Source: Oscillospiraceae bacterium
Lineage (GTDB): Bacteria > Bacillota_A > Clostridia > Oscillospirales > CAG-272
Reading direction: 5' to 3'
Assembly (NCBI GenBank): GCA_015064195.1
Contig: SVSO01000053.1
Location: 1 to 14,384, forward strand
Length of the DNA: 14,384 bases
Shown here: positions 6,180 through 12,188 of the stretch, piece after piece
Layout: the number at the start of each line of letters is the position of its first letter
Position numbering within the stretch: the stretch's first letter is position 1
Notes under the pieces: generated by a model
What the model was told of the DNA's origin: nothing
The model's input: only the letters and a program-made list of their open reading frames with translations
The model's database searches: none
Made by a program: the position numbers and the translations under genes

Positions 6180-7025
6180 ATGGCAAAACATTCCGCCATT
6201 TTCGCATTTTTCTGCATTCTTCTCACCCTGCTGCTTGCAGGCTGCGGAGGAACCGGCATTGATATAGAAACCTCCCCGGACGATGACAGCTCGCCCACCA
6301 TCATCTACGCCCCCACAGATAAGCCGGATGACATCAACGTGCGCCCGGACAATCGGCCGGTGACGACGGATACGGAAAAGCCCGTCCCCGCCGACACCAC
6401 TGCGGAGCCGGTTGAGACGGCGGATACCGAGCCGGTGATGCCGCCCTTTGCGGACACGGATGCCGAGACCACCGTGAATACGCCGGAGCCGGAGGATACC
6501 ACCGCGCCGCCGGAGCCGGAGGATACCGAAGAGGAAATCACCGTGCCGGAGTTTCCCATTGAGCTTCCGCCGGATGTGGATATCATCAACCTGACCGGCC
6601 AGCTGACCGCGGACAAGCCTGTTTCCGGCAAGATCATCTCGAAGCAGAGCGAAAAGCTGCGGCTGATGGTGAAATACGACTGCAAAATGGATGCGGACGG
6701 CGAAGTCACCATCCAGTTTGATGTGGGACTTGAGGTGTTCGACATCAACTGCGGCGCGCGCATCGACATGGGCAAATTCTCCATCGACGGCGACACCCGC
6801 ACCTATTCCACCAACGCCCTCTCCAACTCCAATCACCAGCGCACCTTCATGCCCTTCACCTCTCACACCTACCGCAACACGGACGGACAGACCTCCTGCT
6901 ATGTGGATGTGAGCTGGCCCTTCAACGGCGTTTACGGCGGCGAAACCATCAAGGATCTGACCGCCTCCGCCATCCTCCGCTGGAGCGATGAGCAGACGGA
7001 ATACAAGCCCACCACCGAAGAATAA
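6180..7025 (+). CDS. Putative lipoprotein with acidic Thr/Pro-rich stalk
   Basis: This 281-residue protein starts with a lipoprotein signal peptide whose lipobox L19-A-G-C22 predicts anchoring of Cys22 to the outer face of the membrane. Residues 24 to about 125 are low-complexity and rich in Asp, Glu, Thr and Pro, probably a flexible stalk. Within it a 20-bp DNA repeat (6481-6500 and 6508-6527, period 27) encodes two PEPEDT units. The remaining ~150 residues look folded, with alternating strands (KLRLMVKYDCKMDADGEVTIQFDVGLEVF) and two more cysteines, but I do not recognise the domain. The beta-rich pattern would suit a small surface-binding or adhesion-like domain. AAAGGA is seven bases before the ATG. 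The gene appears monocistronic and ends at a hairpin shared with the convergent PAS gene. Function unknown. Confidence 0.85.
   Translation: MAKHSAIFAFFCILLTLLLAGCGGTGIDIETSPDDDSSPTIIYAPTDKPDDINVRPDNRPVTTDTEKPVPADTTAEPVETADTEPVMPPFADTDAETTVNTPEPEDTTAPPEPEDTEEEITVPEFPIELPPDVDIINLTGQLTADKPVSGKIISKQSEKLRLMVKYDCKMDADGEVTIQFDVGLEVFDINCGARIDMGKFSIDGDTRTYSTNALSNSNHQRTFMPFTSHTYRNTDGQTSCYVDVSWPFNGVYGGETIKDLTASAILRWSDEQTEYKPTTEE
6481..6527 (+). repeat. 20-bp direct repeat in the lipoprotein stalk
   Basis: A 20-base unit beginning CGCCGGAGCC occurs exactly at 6481-6500 and again at 6508-6527. The period of 27 bases (nine codons) keeps the frame. It encodes the repeated PEPEDT segment and probably arose by slippage that lengthened the stalk. 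Confidence 0.85.
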
Positions 7026-7030
7026 GCGAA

Positions 7031-7060
7031 AATCAGGTGTTCCATCCGGAACACCTGATT
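7031..7060. terminator. Shared hairpin between convergent lipoprotein and PAS genes
   Basis: Bases 7031-7043 (AATCAGGTGTTCC) pair perfectly with 7048-7060 across a 4-base loop. The hairpin lies between two stop codons (7023-7025 plus, 7062-7064 minus). The U-runs are short on both sides (CTTATTT plus, TTTTCGCTT minus), so termination may be moderate. Confidence 0.75.
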
Positions 7061-7061
7061 C

Positions 7062-7421
7062 TTATTTCATCTCATAAAGCCCCATCGTTTCGCGATTGCG
7101 GTAGGAATGCTTTTCGTAATAGCCGATGAGCGCACCGGTTTCATCCCGGAGGGCGATCATGTACACATCCTTGTTCTCCTCATCATTGCGGAAGGTGTAG
7201 ACCTTGTTGTTGGCCGGACTTTCGGCAAACCAGCGCAGCACCCGGTCGATCTTCCCGCCCGAATCCCCGTTGTGGCAGGCCTTCAGATTTTTTCCGGTCA
7301 GGTCGTGATGATACCGCGCCACCGATGCGGGATTCATGTAGACGATGGTGGAATCCAGATCGCAGATGACCACCGGCGCTTCATCCTGATCCAGCACACT
7401 TTTGAAAAGTTTGTCAAGCAT
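7062..7421 (-). CDS. Stand-alone PAS-domain protein
   Basis: This 119-residue protein is essentially a single PAS sensor fold. EAPVVICDLDSTIVYMNPASV (about 14-34) is the first strand-helix segment. C49-H50-N51 sits in the middle helix, followed by KIDRVLRWFAES. The core ends with VYMIALRDETGALIGYYEKHSY. I recognise this as a small Firmicutes PAS type with the same CHN and YEKH signatures. It has no kinase, cyclase or DNA-binding output domain, so it may sense a ligand or redox state and act through a partner protein; this is inference. GGAG lies nine bases before the ATG. It is monocistronic, convergent with the lipoprotein gene and divergent from the DAHP synthase gene. Its promoter is a perfect consensus, which suggests strong expression. 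Confidence 0.85.
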   Translation of the reverse strand: MLDKLFKSVLDQDEAPVVICDLDSTIVYMNPASVARYHHDLTGKNLKACHNGDSGGKIDRVLRWFAESPANNKVYTFRNDEENKDVYMIALRDETGALIGYYEKHSYRNRETMGLYEMK

Positions 7422-7447
7422 TTGCGCATTCTCCTTTGTTTTTTCTG

Positions 7448-7476
7448 ATTATATCACATCCGCCCCGCCGTGTCAA
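7448..7476 (-). promoter_or_regulatory. Perfect consensus sigma-A promoter of the PAS gene
   Basis: On the minus strand TTGACA (7471-7476), 17 bases, and TATAAT (7448-7453) match the sigma-A consensus at all twelve positions. Transcription should start near 7441, about 20 bases before the start codon. Confidence 0.9.
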
Positions 7477-7528
7477 GGGCGTTTTTGTAACATTTTGCCC
7501 CGCCGTTGTCAGAATGTATGCCGGAATG

Positions 7529-7550
7529 TGAAATTCAGGCGAAAATTTCA
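7529..7550. promoter_or_regulatory. Inverted repeat upstream of the DAHP synthase promoter
   Basis: TGAAATT (7529-7535) is the reverse complement of AATTTCA (7544-7550) with an 8-base centre. It lies about 25 bases upstream of the -35 box of the DAHP synthase promoter, between the two divergent promoters. An operator is possible, but AT-rich inverted repeats of this size can also arise by chance. Confidence 0.25.
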
Positions 7551-7574
7551 TCACACAATACAAATATCACCCGA

Positions 7575-7603
7575 TTGACGAACGGCAAAAAATGTGGTAT
7601 AAT
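7575..7603 (+). promoter_or_regulatory. Sigma-A promoter of the DAHP synthase gene
   Basis: TTGACG (7575-7580) and TATAAT (7598-7603) are 17 bases apart. The start of transcription near 7610 gives a leader of about 36 bases, too short for an attenuator. This places the true start codon downstream, at 7646. Confidence 0.88.
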
Positions 7604-7645
7604 ATACTTGCTGCAATTTTCTGCTCCAGAAAGAAGGAATCATCA

Positions 7646-8674
7646 ATGAGTATGTCATTTGAACGTCAGCTCCCCGTTCCCGAGGATGTCAAAGCACAGT
7701 ATCCTCTCTCGGACGAGCTTGCTGTTCTCGTAAAAAACCGTGCGGCGGAGATCCGCGACATTTTCACCGGCGCATCCGACAAGCTGATCCTCATCATCGG
7801 CCCCTGCTCTGCGGACAATGAGGACAGCGTCATCGATTATATCAGCCGTCTGCGCACGGTTCAGGACAAGGTTTCGGACAAGATCTTCATCATCCCCCGC
7901 ATCTACACCAACAAGCCCCGCACCACCGGCGACGGCTACAAGGGTATGCTCCATCAGCCCAATCCCAACGAAAAGCCGGATATGTACAAGGGTCTTGTCA
8001 CCATCCGCGAGATGCATATGCGCGCCCTCAAGGAAACGGGCTTCTCCTGCGCGGATGAAATGCTCTATCCCGAAAACTATCACTATCTCAGCGATATTCT
8101 CGCTTATGTTGCCATCGGTGCGCGTTCCGTTGAGAATCAGCAGCACCGTCTCACCTCCAGCGGCCTCGATATCCCGGTGGGCATGAAAAATCCCACCTCC
8201 GGCGATATTTCCGTCATGATGAACGCCATCACCGCCGCTCAGCACAGGCACACCTTCATCTACCGCGGTTTTGAGGTTCACTCCGACGGCAACCCCATCG
8301 CTCACGCCATCCTGCGCGGCTATGTGAACAAGCACGGCCAGTCTCAGCCCAACTATCACTACGAGGATCTGGTGCATCTGGCGGAGACCTACAACGCCAG
8401 CGGCCTCGCAAATCCCGCCCTTATCGTGGACACCAACCACTCCAACTCCGGCAAGCAGTATCTCCAGCAGGTGCGCATTGCCAAGGAAGTGCTCCACAGC
8501 TGCCGCCATGATGCGGACGTGAAGAAGCTGGTCAAGGGCTTCATGATCGAGAGCTACATCGAGGACGGCGCGCAGAAGATCGGCGAGTGCATCTACGGCA
8601 AATCCATCACCGACCCCTGCCTCGGCTGGGAAAAGACCGAGCGTCTCATCTACGATATCGCAGATTTACTGTAA
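7646..8674 (+). CDS. aroF: Class I 3-deoxy-7-phosphoheptulonate (DAHP) synthase
   Basis: This enzyme condenses phosphoenolpyruvate and erythrose 4-phosphate into DAHP, the first step of the shikimate route to aromatic amino acids, in the cytoplasm. The 342-residue protein shows the class I (AroFGH) signature: GPCS with metal ligand C54, KPRTT at 90-94, IGARSVENQQHR, the H of DTNHSNSGKQ, the E of MIESYIEDG, and the D of ITDPCLGWEKT. All four metal ligands are therefore present. The N-terminal extension of about 40 residues resembles that of feedback-regulated members, though the effector cannot be read. The frame extends upstream to 7592, but that part overlaps the -10 box. The ATG at 7646 has AAGGA about six bases before it. 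The gene stands alone, with its own promoter and terminator. Confidence 0.96.
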   Translation: MSMSFERQLPVPEDVKAQYPLSDELAVLVKNRAAEIRDIFTGASDKLILIIGPCSADNEDSVIDYISRLRTVQDKVSDKIFIIPRIYTNKPRTTGDGYKGMLHQPNPNEKPDMYKGLVTIREMHMRALKETGFSCADEMLYPENYHYLSDILAYVAIGARSVENQQHRLTSSGLDIPVGMKNPTSGDISVMMNAITAAQHRHTFIYRGFEVHSDGNPIAHAILRGYVNKHGQSQPNYHYEDLVHLAETYNASGLANPALIVDTNHSNSGKQYLQQVRIAKEVLHSCRHDADVKKLVKGFMIESYIEDGAQKIGECIYGKSITDPCLGWEKTERLIYDIADLL

Positions 8675-8681
8675 AATAAAC

Positions 8682-8722
8682 ACATCCCCGACTGCAAAAG
8701 CAGTCGGGGATGTTCGGTTTTT
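8682..8722. terminator. Intrinsic terminator after the DAHP synthase gene, probably bidirectional
   Basis: A perfect 14-bp stem (8682-8695 with 8700-8713) and an AAAA loop are followed on the plus strand by TCGG and T5 (8718-8722). On the minus strand the stem is followed by GTTTATTTT, so it can also end the convergent small membrane protein gene. Confidence 0.88.
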
Positions 8723-8963
8723 ATGCAACGATGCCGAGGAATTTCAGTATGCAGAGTATGATGCCGACGAGGCTGTAGATTCCCATGAGAGAACCGACAA
8801 GGCTGAAGATGATGCCAATGATCGGAATCTTGACGATAATGCCGATGAGCCAGCCGACAACGGCGCAGATCACCAGAAAGATGACCAGCTGAATGATGAA
8901 GGACACGACATCCTTTTCCTTGATCTTAAAGGGCGTCGGCCAGATTTTTCTTAAAAGATCCAT
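8721..8963 (-). CDS. Small two-segment membrane protein
   Basis: This 80-residue protein has a short amphipathic N-terminus (MDLLRKIWPTPFKIKEKD) followed by two strongly hydrophobic segments, about 20-45 and 47-79, with a Gly-rich turn near IPIIGIIFSLVGSLMG. It probably forms a membrane hairpin. I have a general impression of similar small proteins in gut Clostridia, but I know no function. AGGAG lies seven bases before the ATG. A promoter (9011-9039) and a shared terminator make it a single-gene unit. Confidence 0.8.
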   Translation of the reverse strand: MDLLRKIWPTPFKIKEKDVVSFIIQLVIFLVICAVVGWLIGIIVKIPIIGIIFSLVGSLMGIYSLVGIILCILKFLGIVA

Positions 8964-9010
8964 GTTTTTTCTCCTTTCCTGCGATTTCGGCGATGCACGC
9001 CTGTACTTCT

Positions 9011-9039
9011 ATTATACAGGAAATCGCGGAAAAAATCAA
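9011..9039 (-). promoter_or_regulatory. Sigma-A promoter of the small membrane protein gene
   Basis: On the minus strand TTGATT (9034-9039), a 17-base spacer and TATAAT (9011-9016) form a good promoter. The leader to the ATG at 8963 is about 42 bases. Confidence 0.82.
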
Positions 9040-9050
9040 GTCTTTTTTAC

Positions 9051-9071
9051 AAAAAGTGTCGGATTACGACA
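9051..9071 (-). terminator. Weak terminator at the end of the downstream solute-binding gene
   Basis: On the minus strand TGTCG, a 5-base loop and CGACA form a short hairpin (9057-9071) that overlaps the stop codon at 9064-9066. CTTTTT (9051-9056) follows it. The stem is only five base pairs, so read-through toward the small membrane protein gene is possible. Confidence 0.45.
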
Positions 9072-10533
9072 ATCCCATCAGATCGACAAACTTCTTCATG
9101 GAGGTTTCGATGGCGGTCTTGCCCTTGGCGATATCCGACGCTACGGATGCGTCGCCTGCCATGGTCTTGGTGCGGATGGTATCCTTGAGGGCACTGTTCC
9201 AGCCGTAAACGACGGCAATATCCACGCCGCGGGTCTCCTTCATGATCTCCATCATTTCGATGGAATCCTCATTGCGCAGGCCCTTCTGGGACACGATAAC
9301 ATCGAAGTAGGTGGGAACGACCGTCCGGCTGCTCTCATATGCCAGCGCATCCATGAGGATCGCCGCATTCTCCGCATTTTTTGAGATGGCGGGGATGGTC
9401 ATGACCATCAGCTCGATCATCAGGTTGGTGCGGTAGTTCTCCTGCGCCTCGTCAAACTTCGGGAACGGCACGATGCCGAAGGTCGCTTCCATATCGCGGA
9501 TGTTGTTGGCGGTCTTCAGCTCCGCCGTCAGGAATGCCGCGCGATTGTTCAGGAAGGTGTACACATAGCCACGGTCGGTGTCAAAGTCGTTGCTGTTGCC
9601 CGCAAGATGAGTTCCTTCCTCGCCAAGCAGAGCGGCAATCTTTTCGATGGTGTTGTAGTAACGCTCGGTATCCGCCGTGAAGGTCAGCTCATTGCCCTTC
9701 TTGGTGACGTAGTTGTTGTCGGCGGAGAAAATGAACTTATCCGGCGCATGGGTGTGGGAGACGAGGCCGTAAAGTGCCGCGCCGCCGTCCTTCCATGCGA
9801 AGGATTCGTCGCCGTTAAGGTTGGCCACTGCCGTGCAGTATTCGTGCAGCTTGTCGATGGTCCACTTGCCCTCGCGGACGAGATCATAGGGCATATCCAG
9901 CTTGTTGGCTTCGAGAATATCCTCGTTGAAGAACATGGCCCACTGGCAGTCATAGGGCATCAGGAAAGCGTCACCGGATGCGCCCCAGATCTTGCCGTTG
10001 AAGGTGGCCATTTCGTTGTAAACGCTGTCCCACCACGGCTCATCCAGCGAAAGTGCGTCAAGATCCGCCAGATTCATCAGCATATTCTCGTTGGCCATGC
10101 TGAACAGCTGGTCGGAGGTGACGTACATCACGTCATGGATGCAGTCGCCGGAGAGGATCTCCTTGCGCGCCGCCGCCGTAATATTGCCGATCACATTGCT
10201 GATGCCGTGATTGGTGTCCTCGATGACACAGTTGAGGGCTTCTTCCACCGCCGCGTTGCGCTTGAAGATGGCATCGTTGAGCGGTTCTCCGTTCTGCTCC
10301 TCCACGTCCACCTCCACGTTCATGCCCCAATAATCGTCAGCGGTGAGGATCTTGAAGGTCTGTCCGCCCATGTCCACGTCCGGATAGTCATAGCCCGCCG
10401 TGGTTTCGGGAGCGGCAGTGGTGGTATCGGTGTCGGATGTCTGAGTGTCGGTTGCCGTGCTTCCGCCGCCGCAGGAAACGGTGAGAATGGCGGAAAGGAG
10501 TAAAAGTGAAAGCGCCTGTTTGCTGTGCTTCAT
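9064..10533 (-). CDS. ABC-type extracellular solute-binding lipoprotein (copy 1)
   Basis: This 489-residue lipoprotein is counted from the ATG at 10533. An ATG two codons upstream abuts the AAGGAG, while this one has seven-base spacing. The signal peptide ends at VSC21, then a Thr/Asp-rich linker (about 26-46) and the conserved start YDYPDVDMGGQTFKIL. The large two-lobed body fits the family 1 binding proteins that deliver sugars or oligosaccharides to ABC importers. It is a clear paralogue of the protein at 12183-13658: both have VD-EQNG and RN-VEE near the N-terminus and YESS-TV-P and SQKGLR-EDSIEM near the C-terminus. It lies downstream of the kinase-isomerase pair but has its own strong promoter. 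No permease or ATPase gene is in the window. The ligand is unknown; a sugar is likely from context. Confidence 0.9.
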   Translation of the reverse strand: MKHSKQALSLLLLSAILTVSCGGGSTATDTQTSDTDTTTAAPETTAGYDYPDVDMGGQTFKILTADDYWGMNVEVDVEEQNGEPLNDAIFKRNAAVEEALNCVIEDTNHGISNVIGNITAAARKEILSGDCIHDVMYVTSDQLFSMANENMLMNLADLDALSLDEPWWDSVYNEMATFNGKIWGASGDAFLMPYDCQWAMFFNEDILEANKLDMPYDLVREGKWTIDKLHEYCTAVANLNGDESFAWKDGGAALYGLVSHTHAPDKFIFSADNNYVTKKGNELTFTADTERYYNTIEKIAALLGEEGTHLAGNSNDFDTDRGYVYTFLNNRAAFLTAELKTANNIRDMEATFGIVPFPKFDEAQENYRTNLMIELMVMTIPAISKNAENAAILMDALAYESSRTVVPTYFDVIVSQKGLRNEDSIEMMEIMKETRGVDIAVVYGWNSALKDTIRTKTMAGDASVASDIAKGKTAIETSMKKFVDLMGLS

Positions 10534-10568
10534 AGTCATTCTCCTTAGAAATAATATTACATATTTAT

Positions 10569-10597
10569 ATTATACAACATTTTCAACAAAATGTCAA
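10569..10597 (-). promoter_or_regulatory. Perfect consensus promoter with an embedded palindrome
   Basis: On the minus strand TTGACA (10592-10597), 17 bases and TATAAT (10569-10574) match the sigma-A consensus fully. A 7-4-7 inverted repeat, ACATTTT / AAAATGT (10577-10594), occupies the spacer and touches the -35 box. A repressor bound there would occlude RNA polymerase, a layout expected for an inducible sugar gene. The repressor is not identified. Confidence 0.85.
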
Positions 10598-10634
10598 GGC
10601 AGACAGCTCTACTTTTACTCAAGCTGACGAATTT

Positions 10635-11219
10635 TTATGCAAACATCGCTTCTTCGATCTTCACGCAGAGATGATGATACACCGGCAGATGGTATTCCTG
10701 CACCCGGTAAGTCTCCTTGGCCGGCACCTTCAGCGCGATATCGCTCATGGGTGCCAGCTTGCCGCCCGCCTCGCCGGTCATGGCGATGGTCGTCACGCCG
10801 AGGCATTTCGCCAGCTCTGCGGCATGGCAGAGATTCTTCGCATTGCCGGAGGTGGAGATGCCGATGAACACGTCGCCCGGCTTAGCAAGGCCGTACAGCG
10901 ACTGTGCCACGGTGTATTCCGCATCCACGTCGTTGAGATACGCCGTGGGAAGGGCGAGACCGTTTGACAGAGAGATGGCCGGAAGTGCGCCCTGCAGCTT
11001 TGCCGCCAGCTCTGCGGGGATGCGGGGATCGGTGACTTCGCGCTTCATGAGAAAGCCTTTCATCAGCTCGCCCACAATGTGCTCGGAATCCGCCGCGCTT
11101 CCGCCGTTGCCGGCAATGAGCAGCTTTCCGCCGTTTTTGTAGCAATTCACGCAGGCTTCGATGGCCCGATCGATCTCATTTCTGATGCATTCCAGTTCCG
11201 GATAATTCTTATACAGCAT
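10635..11219 (-). CDS. SIS-domain phosphosugar isomerase, GmhA-like
   Basis: This 194-residue protein matches the length and motifs of sedoheptulose 7-phosphate isomerase (GmhA). LLIAGNGGSAADSEHIVGEL (33-52) is the sugar-phosphate loop, and ISTSGNAKN (121-129) is the second phosphate loop. The GmhA metal and active-site residues all have equivalents: H47, E51, Q174 and H182. It therefore probably interconverts an aldose phosphate and a ketose phosphate in the cytoplasm. Its neighbour is a sugar kinase rather than lipopolysaccharide heptose genes, so the substrate may not be a heptose. The frame is open further upstream, but the ATG at 11219 has GGAGG eight bases before it. Its first 11 bases overlap the end of the kinase gene, indicating translational coupling. 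Confidence 0.88.
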   Translation of the reverse strand: MLYKNYPELECIRNEIDRAIEACVNCYKNGGKLLIAGNGGSAADSEHIVGELMKGFLMKREVTDPRIPAELAAKLQGALPAISLSNGLALPTAYLNDVDAEYTVAQSLYGLAKPGDVFIGISTSGNAKNLCHAAELAKCLGVTTIAMTGEAGGKLAPMSDIALKVPAKETYRVQEYHLPVYHHLCVKIEEAMFA

Positions 11220-12087
11220 AACCTTTTCCTCCAAGTTCCGCCACACAGAGTGCGGCAATGTCTCCGATGTGTTCCGAAAGCGCCGCCGGGTAGATTTCCA
11301 CCGCCGCAACGCTTGCTTCCAATGCTTCCTCCGCCAGCGCACGTCTCATGGCCGGCTCGATGAATTCCTTCGAGCGGGCGTAGATACTGCCGATGACGAT
11401 GGTGTCCAGATTGAGCAGGTCAACGAGAATGGCCAGTGCGCGTCCAAGGTCGTCGCCCACCTGTTCGTAAACGGCGATGGCCTCCGCATCGCCCGCCTCA
11501 GCCCGGATGCCCAGCTCCTTTGCCGTGCCTTTGCCGTACTGCGCAATGCCCGCGCCGCTGCAATAGCCCTCCACCGAACCGCGCTTGTTGTAGCCGATGT
11601 GGTCGCCGCCTCTGTGGAGCGTCACATGGCCCAGCTCACCCGCCATTCCGCAGGCGCCGGTATGCAGTCTGCCGCCGAGAATAAGTCCCGCGCCAAGTCC
11701 CGTGCCGAAGGTCAAAAACGCCAGATTCTTCGCACCTTTTCCCGCGCCGTACTGCCATTCCGCCAGCGCACAGGCATCCGCATCGTTGCAGAGATAAGCG
11801 GGCACATTGAACGCCGCCGTCAGTGCTTCGGTGATGTGGATGTTGTCCCAGCCGGGCAGATTGGGAGGCGATTTGATGATGCCCTTCGCCGAATCCAGCG
11901 GGCCGCCGCAGCTGACACCGATGGCCGTCACGTCATCCGTCATAGCCATGCCGACCTCAGCAAAAATGTGTGCCAGCGTTTCGGCGCAGGTCGTGGTTTC
12001 AAATTTCACCTTGTGTTCGATGTCGGTGCCTTTGCCGCGCACCACCGCGCATTTCGTGCCGCCGATATCAATTCCGATGTAAGACAT
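11209..12087 (-). CDS. ROK-family sugar kinase, form lacking the zinc cysteines
   Basis: This 292-residue protein has the ROK kinase landmarks. They are the ATP-phosphate loop D7-I-G-G-T-K12, the sugar-binding and catalytic NDADA with D102, the second phosphate loop FGTGLGAGL (127-135), and GELGH (150-154), whose His normally contacts both sugar and zinc. The usual zinc motif C-x-C-G-x2-G-C-x-E reads I-G-Y-N-K-R-G-S-V-E (164-173), so all three cysteines are absent while Gly and Glu remain. The protein lacks an N-terminal HTH, so it is an enzyme and not a ROK repressor. GGAGG lies eight bases before the ATG; an upstream in-frame ATG at 12129 overlaps the -10 box and is rejected. It overlaps the SIS isomerase and probably supplies that enzyme's phosphosugar substrate. 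Confidence 0.9.
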   Translation of the reverse strand: MSYIGIDIGGTKCAVVRGKGTDIEHKVKFETTTCAETLAHIFAEVGMAMTDDVTAIGVSCGGPLDSAKGIIKSPPNLPGWDNIHITEALTAAFNVPAYLCNDADACALAEWQYGAGKGAKNLAFLTFGTGLGAGLILGGRLHTGACGMAGELGHVTLHRGGDHIGYNKRGSVEGYCSGAGIAQYGKGTAKELGIRAEAGDAEAIAVYEQVGDDLGRALAILVDLLNLDTIVIGSIYARSKEFIEPAMRRALAEEALEASVAAVEIYPAALSEHIGDIAALCVAELGGKGYAV

Positions 12088-12110
12088 AAAAATCCTCCTC
12101 GATACTGTGA

Positions 12111-12123
12111 TATAATAATTATA
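12111..12123 (-). promoter_or_regulatory. Possible promoter of the kinase-isomerase pair, -10 inside a palindrome
   Basis: On the minus strand TATAAT (12118-12123) lies about 30 bases before the kinase start codon. It is half of a perfect 6-1-6 palindrome (12111-12123), so a TATAAT is also present on the plus strand. No recognisable -35 box lies 16-18 bases upstream, so the promoter may need an activator. Alternatively the pair is read only from the upstream gene; no terminator is visible between them. Confidence 0.4.
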
Positions 12124-12162
12124 CCGCATACCGAGAAGGAATTCATGCTGTTTTTTTATTTT

Positions 12163-12188
12163 TTTATTGCATTTTTTCGGATTTATTT
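12163..12188. repeat. 26-bp direct repeat, copy A (after solute-binding gene copy 2)
   Basis: This 26-base segment matches 13754-13779 at 25 positions in the same orientation. It covers the stop codon of the solute-binding gene. Read in another frame on the minus strand, it encodes N-K-S-E-K-M-Q-stop, almost the C-terminus of the AraC protein (N-K-S-E-K-L-Q-stop). It looks like a relic of the 3' end of that gene. Confidence 0.8.

Noticed and set aside
6120..6866. 248-codon minus-strand frame opposite the lipoprotein gene
   Set aside because: It is a mirror of the acidic repeat-rich stalk, with low-complexity His/Arg/Gly content and no promoter or ribosome binding site. The plus-strand gene has a signal peptide and proper start.
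7655..8509. 284-codon minus-strand frame opposite the DAHP synthase gene
   Set aside because: It lies entirely within a gene identified by complete catalytic motifs, and shows no domain of its own.
9607..10503. 298-codon plus-strand frame opposite solute-binding gene copy 1
   Set aside because: It is antisense to a clear lipoprotein gene, with Val/His/Gly-rich composition and no translation signals.
10600..10634. Inverted repeat after the isomerase gene considered as a terminator
   Set aside because: Only about five imperfect base pairs around CAGCT/AGCTG with a large loop and no U-run, so termination there is not supported.
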